DNA of 12,614 bases from Ectopseudomonas composti (GTDB taxonomy: Bacteria > Pseudomonadota > Gammaproteobacteria > Pseudomonadales > Pseudomonadaceae), in assembly GCA_946886245.1 (NCBI GenBank), contig CAMPIF010000073.1, positions 1 through 12,614 of the forward strand. The letters are read 5' to 3'. Positions 5,936-12,614 of the stretch are shown here, in pieces. Positions within the stretch are counted from its first letter, which is position 1; every line of letters begins with the position of its first letter. The notes beneath the pieces were generated by a model that made no database searches, was not told the origin of the DNA, and saw nothing but the letters and a program-made list of their open reading frames with translations. The position numbers and the translations under genes were made by a program.

Positions 5936-7369
5936 TCAGCCCGCCCCCCCCTTATCTGGTGACACGCGCACCCAGAACAGCTCATGACGACGTACCGCCT
6001 TGCGGAAAAAGTCATCCTGCTGCATCTCCGGCCAGCGCCGACCGACCAACACCCACTGGATGACTCGGCGCAGTCGCTTCTTCAGCGGTAGGGGTGTCTG
6101 CAAGTCGTGCTGCATTGCCAGGGCCTGCGTTTTATCCAGCCGCGCGACCGCATCCAGCACCGGACTCCACAGGCCATCCGCCGGCAATGGCTCCTGCCTT
6201 GGCGGCAAAGCCACGCCAGCGCCTACCGGGCCCATGGGCCAACGATCGTTGTCATAGAGGTGATTGGCATACAGCAGCCGAACCTCGGGGCGCCAGCCAC
6301 TGAGCTCGACAGCCTCTTCCAGGGCCCATCCGGCCTGGATATGGTCCGGATGGGGGTCCAGTTCAGGGTGCGGCAGGACCACCACCTCGGGGCGAAAATG
6401 CTTGAGCAGCGCCGCGAGATCACCCACCAGATTGTTCCAGCAGGGTACACCGTCGACATCGCCGGGCAGCATCAGAGGGTTGAAGCGGCGCACGCTGCGA
6501 ATATCCGACTCGCCGGACTCTTGCGAAGGAAAAGCCTTGCACGGCTGGGCGCGCATGGGCACCAATTGCAGACAGTAATAACCCAGCTGCACGCAACGGC
6601 TAGCCGGCACGCCACCCCAGAGCGGCACAGTCAGGCTGCTCCAACTGCGCAGCCGCCCCTTGAGACGCGCCGCAGCAGCCTTATCGAGCCCCATCCGGCG
6701 GTAGTTATGAGCCTCGATCTCGCCCTGGGTAAGGGTGACGATACAGGCCTCGGCACTGCGACTGTAGAGACCAAAGGCGGCAAGCTCGGCATCGTCCGCA
6801 TGGGGAGCGATGACCATCAGCCGACGTGATGCATAGTCCGGGTTGGCGAAGGTATACAGGCTGACGTCAGACGATAGGCGGCAGAAGCGCGTCCGCAATT
6901 GCAGCCGTCCATCCCGCAGCGCCGGCAGCAGACCGGAAAGATTGAGATAACGCCGGCCACGGACACCGCGCTCGAAATCCTGACGATCACAGGGTCGATC
7001 GTCGACAATCAGTACGTGGGGGTCCAGCCATCGCCCCAGCCAGGTGCTACGCATCTCGACCCCGAGGATCAGGGTATCGGCACCGGCCGGCAACTGACTG
7101 ACGTCCAGCTTCAACCGCCCCTTTTCCAGGCAGCCAGCTATCTGCCGCGCCGAGCCGGGAAAGGCATAGCGATAGTCCTCCCGCGGCGAATAAAAGAGAT
7201 GGTCGGCGAACCAGGCCTCATGAGCGATCCAGGCCAGCACCAGAAACACCGGCAGGCTGTTCCAACCCGCGAACCAGTCAAGCGCCACCAGAACCAGCAG
7301 GGCCAAGACCATGAAGAGACGCTTGCCGCGCCGATGACGGCGCAGCAATTGCTGTTTACGTGTTTCCAT
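5936..7369 (-). CDS. dnpA: PIG-L family de-N-acetylase, membrane-anchored (DnpA-like)
   Basis: This is a 477-residue protein with a very basic N-terminus (METRKQQLLRRHRRGKR), then two hydrophobic segments at about 18-34 and 38-54, so it is probably an inner-membrane protein. A middle region (about 60-180) of unknown fold leads to a PIG-L deacetylase domain. That domain begins VIAPHADDAEL (186-196), where His190 and Asp193 fit the first zinc-binding motif. It continues to HPELDPHPDH (334-343), where His343 fits the second metal ligand. PIG-L enzymes remove N-acetyl groups from sugars such as GlcNAc. P. aeruginosa DnpA (PA5002), a family member in the lipopolysaccharide gene cluster, affects tolerance to fluoroquinolones in published work. 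The substrate is unknown, with lipopolysaccharide a likely guess. It lies four bases after the mig-14-like gene and is probably coupled to it. A run of eight G in the coding strand lies just before the stop. Family call is secure; the symbol is by resemblance. Confidence 0.82.
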   Translation of the reverse strand: METRKQQLLRRHRRGKRLFMVLALLVLVALDWFAGWNSLPVFLVLAWIAHEAWFADHLFYSPREDYRYAFPGSARQIAGCLEKGRLKLDVSQLPAGADTLILGVEMRSTWLGRWLDPHVLIVDDRPCDRQDFERGVRGRRYLNLSGLLPALRDGRLQLRTRFCRLSSDVSLYTFANPDYASRRLMVIAPHADDAELAAFGLYSRSAEACIVTLTQGEIEAHNYRRMGLDKAAAARLKGRLRSWSSLTVPLWGGVPASRCVQLGYYCLQLVPMRAQPCKAFPSQESGESDIRSVRRFNPLMLPGDVDGVPCWNNLVGDLAALLKHFRPEVVVLPHPELDPHPDHIQAGWALEEAVELSGWRPEVRLLYANHLYDNDRWPMGPVGAGVALPPRQEPLPADGLWSPVLDAVARLDKTQALAMQHDLQTPLPLKKRLRRVIQWVLVGRRWPEMQQDDFFRKAVRRHELFWVRVSPDKGGAG

Positions 7370-7373
7370 TCAC

Positions 7374-8270
7374 TTAAACCCGAAAAGCGGCGACTCTGTT
7401 GCACCAACGATCCTTGTAATCCTGATCGGCACGACCGAACGAATAGCGCAACGCCTTGCCCTGGGCACGAGCTTCCGCCCAGGCGGCCTGGGTGTTGATG
7501 AAGCTGAGAACGCTACCGGGGCTGAGGTGATGCAACCGAGGGTCGACACCACCATTGATGTACTCGTAGCTGATCCAGTCTGCCGACTCGACCCTGTACA
7601 GCACCTGAACGGCAACGGGAAAACCGTCCAGCATCAGTAGCGACCCACCGAGAAACTCCCACAGCAGGCGGAAGACCTCGGCCAGATTGGGTTTGCCCGG
7701 CACTGAAAAACCCCAGCGGCGCTCAAACAGCTCGCTGTAGATGGCGGCCAGCTCGGCGGGGGTGAGCTCCGCCACAGCACGCACCACGCCGCCAGCCTCT
7801 TCGAACAGGCGCAATTCGCGCCGCTGGTTGTAACGAAATTTCTTCGACAACTCCTCCGGCGCTCGGGCCAGGGCCAGTTGCTCCTGCTGTGGATGCAGGC
7901 CGATGTACCCGCCCTGGTTCAATTCAGAAACGTAAGCAGCCTCGTGCCGCAGCGCGATGCCCGTATTCGGGGCGACCGGAAGAATGATCTCGGCATTACC
8001 CATATCGAAGAGATTGCGCAGGCCCTTGCGTTTCAACACCCGCCGGGACAACGCCAGATGCCGCCCCCAGGTGGGTATGGCGGCCTTGAGCTCACCGTCG
8101 GCGACATGCCCGAGATAGCGCACCGGAATACCCGCCAGCCCAGCCAGGCGGGCGACAACCTGCGGATGAGTGATGACGCTACCGCCGAAACGCGTCCAGG
8201 CATCAGCATAGTCGGCCGCGTCAATGGGCACCCAGCCGCGCTCGCGCCAGGCTCGCAGATGATTAAGCAT
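7374..8270 (-). CDS. mig-14: Mig-14 family protein (GNAT-like fold)
   Basis: This 298-residue protein resembles the Mig-14 family, which in Salmonella and P. aeruginosa contributes to survival of cationic antimicrobial peptides and polymyxin. The recognised stretches are the start with WRERGWVPIDA, the central KKFRYNQRRELRLFEEAGG, then FERRWGFSVPGKP, and the C-terminal SYEYINGGVDPRLHHLSPGS and YSFGRADQDYKDRWC. The family is related to GNAT/FemAB-type acyltransferases, but no reaction is established, and no signal peptide or membrane segment is evident, so it is probably cytoplasmic or bound to the inner face of the membrane. Its ATG (8270-8268) shares one base with the msbA stop (TGATG), showing translational coupling. 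It ends four bases before the de-N-acetylase start. Its place between msbA and a de-N-acetylase supports an envelope or lipopolysaccharide role. Confidence 0.82.
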   Translation of the reverse strand: MLNHLRAWRERGWVPIDAADYADAWTRFGGSVITHPQVVARLAGLAGIPVRYLGHVADGELKAAIPTWGRHLALSRRVLKRKGLRNLFDMGNAEIILPVAPNTGIALRHEAAYVSELNQGGYIGLHPQQEQLALARAPEELSKKFRYNQRRELRLFEEAGGVVRAVAELTPAELAAIYSELFERRWGFSVPGKPNLAEVFRLLWEFLGGSLLMLDGFPVAVQVLYRVESADWISYEYINGGVDPRLHHLSPGSVLSFINTQAAWAEARAQGKALRYSFGRADQDYKDRWCNRVAAFRV

Positions 8271-10096
8271 CAGGCGTCCTGTTCAGCGGCGAAGACTTCG
8301 CCTTCCTCCTCGAACTGCCTGGCATGCAGACGGGCGTAGTAGCCATTCAGCGCCAGCAGCTCGGCGTGGCTACCTCGCTCGACGATTCGCCCCTGATCCA
8401 TTACCAGGATCAGGTCGGCCTTCTCGATGGTCGACAGGCGGTGCGCAATCACCAGCGTCGTACGCCCCATCATCACGTGATCCAGAGCCGCCTGAATATG
8501 CCGCTCAGACTCGGTATCCAGCGCCGAGGTGGCCTCGTCAAGGATCAGCAGAGGCGCATCCTTGAGCAGCGCCCGGGCAATGGCTAGACGCTGGCGCTGA
8601 CCGCCGGAGAGCAGCACGCCATTCTCACCGACCAGCGTGTCATAGCCCTGCGGCATCCTCTCGATAAACTCAGCGGCGTAGGCATCCCTTGCCGCTTGCT
8701 GCACAGCCTCCAGCGGCGCACCGGCCAGATCACCATAGGCGATATTGTTGCGTACCGTGTCGTTGAACAGGGTGACATGCTGAGTCACCAGGGCGATATG
8801 CCGGCGCAGGTTGCGTAGCCGGTAGTCCTCGACATCCACGCCGTCGAGGAGGATCTGTCCCTGCTCGTGGTGGTAGAAACGCGGAATCAGGTTGGCCAGC
8901 GTCGACTTACCGCTGCCGGAACGACCAACCAAGGCAATCATCTGCCCGGGCTCGGCGCTGAAACTCACGTCATCAAGGACGGCCTTGTCGCTGCCTGAGT
9001 AGGTAAAGCTCAGGTTACGCACTTCCAACCGACCACTGACCCGCTCACGTACAACCGAGCCTTCGTCCTCTTCAGGGCTTTCGTCGAGCTGCTCAAAAAT
9101 GCTTTCGGCACCAGCTAGCCCCTTCTGGATGGTCGAGCTGACTTCGGACAACTGGCGGATCGGCTTCGGCAATAAACCGGCCAGCGTTATGTAGGCCACC
9201 AGATCACCCGCCGAAGCATCGCCGCGCATGAACAGCACCAGAAACATCAGCACGGCCATGGCGCTATAGATCACCAGCTGCAGCATCGGCGTGTACACCG
9301 CACCGGTCTTGGTCATGCGCATCTGCTTGTGCGTATTGTCCCTGGACGCCGTCTGGAAGCGCTCCGATTCGTAGGATTCGCCACCGAAACTGCGCACTAC
9401 CCGATAACCATGGATGGTCTCGGAGGCAACATGGGTAACGTCGCCCATGGCGACCTGGATCTTCTTGCTCTGCTTGCGAAACTTGCGGCTGGCACTGGTG
9501 ACCATCAGGCCAATCAGCGGCAGGATCGCCACCATGACCAGCGTTAGCTTCCAGTTCATCACCAGTAGCGTCGCGAACAGGAAGATCACCGTCATTCCCT
9601 CGCGGATCAAAACCTTGATGGCATCTGTAGCAGCCCCGGTGACCATGGTCACGTTGAAGGTGATGCGCGAAATAAGATGCCCGGAGTTGTGACTGTCGAA
9701 GTAACGATTGGGTAGCACCAGCAGCTTGTCGAATAACGCCACACGTAGATCGTGAACCAATCCCAGCGACACCTTGGCCAGAAAAAAATTACCGAGAAAC
9801 GAGCCCACGCCCTGCCACAGGGCGATCAAAACGATCAGCAAAGGAACCGTCTGCAGCAGTTTCATATTGGCCAAGAAGGGGATATCTGCCAGGTAAGGCA
9901 CACTGGCGAACAGGCTCGCATCTGGATTGGACAGGCCATCGACGAAGTACTTGAGGATATAGCCCAGCATCGGCTGGGTGGAGGCGAAAATCAGGAACCC
10001 CAAAATGCTCAGTGCGAAAAAACCTACATACGGTCTGACATACCGTAGCAACCGCAGGTAAACGCGAAGATCCGATTGCCGGTTAGAATTGGCCAC
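8270..10096 (-). CDS. msbA: Lipid A-core flippase, ABC transporter
   Basis: MsbA is an essential homodimeric half-transporter that flips lipid A-core from the inner to the outer leaflet of the inner membrane using ATP. The protein has 608 residues, normal for the family or slightly long. Residues about 20-325 form the six-helix membrane domain. The nucleotide-binding domain has Walker A GRSGSGKST (391-399), Q-loop Gln439, signature LSGGQ (496-500), Walker B LLILDE (516-521) and H-loop His552. The start is GTG at 10096, supported by AGGA six bases upstream. It is the first gene of the msbA, mig-14, dnpA, hldE cluster and diverges from the kinase-like gene with 31 bases between the two start codons. 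The neighbouring waaL and hldE favour MsbA over a multidrug exporter of the same family. Confidence 0.93.
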   Translation of the reverse strand: MANSNRQSDLRVYLRLLRYVRPYVGFFALSILGFLIFASTQPMLGYILKYFVDGLSNPDASLFASVPYLADIPFLANMKLLQTVPLLIVLIALWQGVGSFLGNFFLAKVSLGLVHDLRVALFDKLLVLPNRYFDSHNSGHLISRITFNVTMVTGAATDAIKVLIREGMTVIFLFATLLVMNWKLTLVMVAILPLIGLMVTSASRKFRKQSKKIQVAMGDVTHVASETIHGYRVVRSFGGESYESERFQTASRDNTHKQMRMTKTGAVYTPMLQLVIYSAMAVLMFLVLFMRGDASAGDLVAYITLAGLLPKPIRQLSEVSSTIQKGLAGAESIFEQLDESPEEDEGSVVRERVSGRLEVRNLSFTYSGSDKAVLDDVSFSAEPGQMIALVGRSGSGKSTLANLIPRFYHHEQGQILLDGVDVEDYRLRNLRRHIALVTQHVTLFNDTVRNNIAYGDLAGAPLEAVQQAARDAYAAEFIERMPQGYDTLVGENGVLLSGGQRQRLAIARALLKDAPLLILDEATSALDTESERHIQAALDHVMMGRTTLVIAHRLSTIEKADLILVMDQGRIVERGSHAELLALNGYYARLHARQFEEEGEVFAAEQDA

Positions 10097-10127
10097 TCTC
10101 GATCCTTTAGCTATTCAGAGAAAATTG

Positions 10128-10748
10128 ATGCGGATTGTACCAGCGAAAGAATTACAGCAGTGGCTCGACCGGTCGGAGGTGCTTGAGAAAGACGGCCGCG
10201 GACCAAAGGTGCTGCGCCAGCCTGACGGACTGCTGCTGAAGATATTCCGCCCGCGACGCCGACTGTGGTTCGCCCGGCTGCGCCCTCCCGCGCTGCGTTT
10301 CGCCGAAAATGCCAGGCTCCTGGCCGAACACGAAATTGCCGCGCCGCAAGTCGGCGAGTGTCTGTGGCTAGACCGCCGGCAGGCCGTGAGCGCCTGTCTC
10401 TACTCGCCTCTTCCCGGCCAGTCGCTGGACTACCTGTATCACCAGGCCCGCCATGAATTCGACGCCCTACTGCCTGAGCTGGGTAGTTTCATCCACGACC
10501 TGCACCAGCGGGGCATCTATTTCCGCTCACTGCATCTGGGCAACATTCTGCGCCTACCTGAGGGCGGGTTCGGCCTGATCGATTTTCTCGACATGCGCTT
10601 CAAACGCGCCCCTCTGAGTAGCGGCTTGGCGCAGCGCAATTTGAAGCACCTCAGCAGTTATCTACGCCGCAGCCAGATCGACGACTTTCCCTGGCAACGC
10701 CTGCTGCAGGCCTACGAGCAGCAGGTAACGGGCAACCGCTCATTGTGA
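10128..10748 (+). CDS. Small kinase-fold protein of the lipopolysaccharide kinase / InaA type
   Basis: This 206-residue protein is similar in layout to WaaP/KdkA/InaA-type small kinases and to the unnamed P. aeruginosa PA4998 product found at the same place (from memory). Homologues are sometimes labelled toluene tolerance protein. It has a short N-lobe with LLLKIF (Lys38, ATP-binding position), a hinge near SPLPGQSL, and a C-lobe with SFIHDLHQRGIYFRSLHLGN (120-139) and LIDF (150-153). In active kinases of this fold the catalytic loop reads HRDL or RDL; here the aspartate position is Ser134. Asn139 and the metal-binding Asp152 remain. ATG at 10128 has a weak GAGA ribosome site; an upstream TTG at 10089 would run through the msbA start and is not favoured. 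The stop overlaps the end of waaL by nine bases on the opposite strand. A role in modifying core sugars is plausible but unproven. Confidence 0.75.
   Translation: MRIVPAKELQQWLDRSEVLEKDGRGPKVLRQPDGLLLKIFRPRRRLWFARLRPPALRFAENARLLAEHEIAAPQVGECLWLDRRQAVSACLYSPLPGQSLDYLYHQARHEFDALLPELGSFIHDLHQRGIYFRSLHLGNILRLPEGGFGLIDFLDMRFKRAPLSSGLAQRNLKHLSSYLRRSQIDDFPWQRLLQAYEQQVTGNRSL
10134..10142 (-). promoter_or_regulatory. Candidate extended -10 promoter for msbA
   Basis: On the minus strand TGGTACAAT (10142-10134) is a good extended -10 motif (TGn then TACAAT). It would start transcription near 10127, giving a leader of about 30 bases that includes the AGGA ribosome site of msbA. There is no matching -35 hexamer. 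The element lies inside the first codons of the divergent kinase-like gene. Confidence 0.4.
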
Positions 10749-11969
10749 GCTGCGGACGGAGCGAGCCGCTTCCGGCTCGCCCAAGTGAGCCGGCGGGAGG
10801 GCACCTTGCCTCGCTTTCATATCGAGCACAATGGCTAGCGCAATGGGTAGCCAGGTGACGAACCAGATGGGCGCAGGTTTCACCCATGGCGCAGTCCCCT
10901 CCGTCAGCACAACAAGTCCTGAATAAAGCCACAAAGTGACAACAGCCCTACCGAGAGCAGAGTGTCGCTGCTGGAAGGCGCGCCAGCCCGACCATCCCCA
11001 AAGCGCCGCCCACAACAGCAGCCCCGGGACTCCAAACCTGATGCCAATATCCAGGAACATATTATGCGGATGACGTGAGATGTCCTCCAGAGCGGCAATC
11101 TCAATACTGTAATCCCCGAGCCCCAGACCGTACCGCCAATGCTCCAGCAGCAAATCGAATCCCTGCGCCCACAGTTCTGGCCGATAGGAAAAACCACGAC
11201 TGAGCAAGGAGCTGGGGTGAATCAGCAGCACCAGCGCGAGTAGCAAAACGGAAACTGATGCCATCGCATAAGCGGCACGACTTCGCAATAGGACACTGCC
11301 CCCAAAAAAAGCCATCACCAGACACAACCAGATCCAGCGACTCTGATTGAAATACAGGAATACGCCGTAGCCGAGCAAGGCGACCAGCAGCAATACCGTT
11401 TGCCAGGCATTGCGCTTGCTCGCAAAACCAAGCATTGCTGTCAGAATCACCAATGCTCCGCAGGCCTGAGCAGCCGGAATCACCACTCGCCAGACACCCA
11501 TTGCCACAACCCGCGCGCCAGCGGGCTCACCTTGCAACCAATAGAAGACAACGCACGACAATCCGGCACCGAGTCCACCCAGCAGGCCGCAGAGCAACAG
11601 GAAACCTGAGAACCTTTCCCTCCAGTGCATGGCACAAACCACGAACCCCAGTAAGGTCAGAGCAATGTAAAAGGGCAGTTTTAACTCACGATACTCGCCG
11701 TCTTGCCCACTAAAGGTCAGTAAGACGACCAGCAGGAACCAGACTGATAGCGACAGGTATAACCAGATGAAAAGCCTATCAACCTGCGGGTACTCATGGC
11801 GCAATAGAAGAAAATGAGCTAAGGCCGGGACCCAGAGCAAGGCGATGATCAGCCGGTGATAATAGGTATTGCTGGAAATCAGCCAGGGACCACAGAGAAA
11901 ACAAGTCAGCCCGATAATAGCCAGCCATGACAGCCAGCCGTCCACACGAGCTCGATTTTTCAAAAGCAA
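10740..11969 (-). CDS. waaL: O-antigen ligase
   Basis: WaaL joins undecaprenyl-linked O antigen to lipid A-core on the periplasmic side of the inner membrane. The 409-residue protein is mostly hydrophobic with about ten to twelve membrane segments and a hydrophilic C-terminal tail. Family (Wzy_C/O-antigen ligase) motifs are the QSRW arginine motif (Arg211 in a short loop), RPELWAQGFDLL (263-274) at the start of the large periplasmic loop, GLGLGDY (281-287), and SRHPHNMFLDIGIRFG, where His300 or His302 fits the essential histidine. The start is a TTG at 11969, four bases after the glycosyltransferase stop, with GGTGGTGA upstream; a second TTG at 11963 and a GTG at 11945 are alternatives and no in-frame ATG lies near. 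Coupling to the upstream gene is likely. GC is lower than in the rest of the window. A polymerase (Wzy) is the main alternative, but the lipopolysaccharide core context favours WaaL. Confidence 0.83.
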   Translation of the reverse strand: MLLKNRARVDGWLSWLAIIGLTCFLCGPWLISSNTYYHRLIIALLWVPALAHFLLLRHEYPQVDRLFIWLYLSLSVWFLLVVLLTFSGQDGEYRELKLPFYIALTLLGFVVCAMHWRERFSGFLLLCGLLGGLGAGLSCVVFYWLQGEPAGARVVAMGVWRVVIPAAQACGALVILTAMLGFASKRNAWQTVLLLVALLGYGVFLYFNQSRWIWLCLVMAFFGGSVLLRSRAAYAMASVSVLLLALVLLIHPSSLLSRGFSYRPELWAQGFDLLLEHWRYGLGLGDYSIEIAALEDISRHPHNMFLDIGIRFGVPGLLLWAALWGWSGWRAFQQRHSALGRAVVTLWLYSGLVVLTEGTAPWVKPAPIWFVTWLPIALAIVLDMKARQGALPPAHLGEPEAARSVRSSQ

Positions 11970-11973
11970 AAGA

Positions 11974-12614
11974 TCACCACCATACGAAAAAAAACTTAGC
12001 CAATGCCCCGAGATAAGCGCGAAGGCAATTCACCCTGCCAAACTGCTCGGCGATACTCGACAGCTCTCGTAAATTCATCAACCCAGCGGACTGGATACGC
12101 CGACGCAGCAACTCCCGCTGCTCCCTGAGGATGCGCTTCCTTTTGCGCAGCTTCAAACGCTCGAATTCTTTCATCACCAGACCATATGCCTGCTCCTGTC
12201 CGTTCTCGAGTAAGGTGAGCGCTTCCTGCCTAGCGTTCTCGTAAACCCGTTCCTTGTACGCCGAAAAATCGACCACATGGGTTGCGCTGCTCTTGTGAAC
12301 CCTGGTCAACGCAATGGCCTGCGGCGCATCCATGAAAGCTATATAGGCGCCATACAGGGCGCAGCGCAGCCAGTAATCCCAATCCTCCAAAGCCTGCAGA
12401 CGGATATCGAAATAGCCGACTCTATCGACCAGAGACCGGCGCATCATCGCTGCGTGAATGGCCATGTTGTTCCCTCTCATGAAGACCGGGAGCGTGGCCT
12501 CATATCTGCCATTGATCACGACCGACCACTCCACGACCGACGACAAGTCCAGCCGAGTGAAAAGCTGCTCTTCACAGCCATCGCGGAAATAGCGAAAACG
12601 CGAATAGGAGATAT
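11974..12614 (-). CDS. Family 2 glycosyltransferase, C-terminal part (5' end outside window)
   Basis: The frame is open to the right edge of the window, leaving the C-terminal 212 residues. The GT-A catalytic domain is seen from YFRDGCEEQLFTRLDLSS through VFMRGNNMAIHAAMMRRSL to ALEDWDYWLR, the acidic motif typical of the catalytic base region in family 2 glycosyltransferases. After about residue 110 of the visible part the chain becomes helical and strongly basic (for example RLKLRKRKRILREQ), possibly a coiled coil or a membrane-surface anchor, and it ends FFFVWW. It is directly upstream of waaL and so probably adds a sugar to the lipopolysaccharide core or O antigen. In P. aeruginosa the neighbour of waaL is the rhamnosyltransferase gene wapR, but the visible part is not enough to call this WapR. 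The donor and acceptor sugars are unknown. Confidence 0.82.
   Translation of the reverse strand, partial: ISYSRFRYFRDGCEEQLFTRLDLSSVVEWSVVINGRYEATLPVFMRGNNMAIHAAMMRRSLVDRVGYFDIRLQALEDWDYWLRCALYGAYIAFMDAPQAIALTRVHKSSATHVVDFSAYKERVYENARQEALTLLENGQEQAYGLVMKEFERLKLRKRKRILREQRELLRRRIQSAGLMNLRELSSIAEQFGRVNCLRAYLGALAKFFFVWW

Noticed and set aside
10089..10127. Upstream TTG start for the kinase-like gene
   Set aside because: It has no ribosome site and would overlap the msbA start; homologue-like sequence begins at the ATG at 10128.
1..12614. RNA genes, CRISPR arrays, transposases, phage or toxin-antitoxin modules
   Set aside because: No clover-leaf tRNA pattern, regularly spaced repeats, terminal repeats or matching protein families were seen; nearly all bases are accounted for by conserved genes.

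Overview
The window reads as chromosome from a gamma-proteobacterium of the genus Pseudomonas or a very close relative. The basis is GC-rich coding sequence, protein-level resemblance to Pseudomonas ParC, HldE, MsbA and Mig-14, and a gene order that, from memory, resembles the P. aeruginosa block from two acyl-CoA dehydrogenases through hldE and msbA to the O-antigen ligase. No database search was run, so species-level naming is not attempted.

Left part (1-1778, plus strand): the C-terminal part of parC (topoisomerase IV subunit A), a 170-base spacer with two dyads, a PqiC/YmbA-type outer-membrane lipoprotein gene, and a strong hairpin terminator that can serve both strands. A short REP-like palindrome follows.

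Middle part (1826-4323, minus strand): two tightly linked acyl-CoA dehydrogenase genes. Read side by side, they have lost complementary parts of the active site. The downstream gene keeps the catalytic glutamate and its own FAD contacts but has lost the contacts normally given to the neighbouring subunit. The upstream gene keeps those partner-side contacts but has lost the catalytic glutamate. This predicts an obligate heteromeric enzyme and is the most interesting signal in the window.

Right part (4466-12614): an envelope and lipopolysaccharide cluster. On the minus strand, msbA (lipid A-core flippase), a mig-14 family gene, a PIG-L de-N-acetylase gene (dnpA-like) and hldE (ADP-heptose synthesis) are packed closely and probably form one operon, with a possible extra promoter before hldE. 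A small kinase-fold gene lies on the plus strand, diverging from msbA with 31 bases between start codons and converging on waaL with a 9-base overlap. It lacks the usual catalytic aspartate. At the right end, waaL (O-antigen ligase, TTG start) follows a partial family 2 glycosyltransferase on the minus strand. This end has visibly lower GC.

Together the right-hand genes supply heptose for the inner core (HldE), add core or O-antigen sugars (glycosyltransferase), flip lipid A-core (MsbA), attach O antigen (WaaL), and probably modify the envelope in ways that alter tolerance to antimicrobial peptides or antibiotics (Mig-14, DnpA). No RNA genes, CRISPR arrays or mobile elements were seen.
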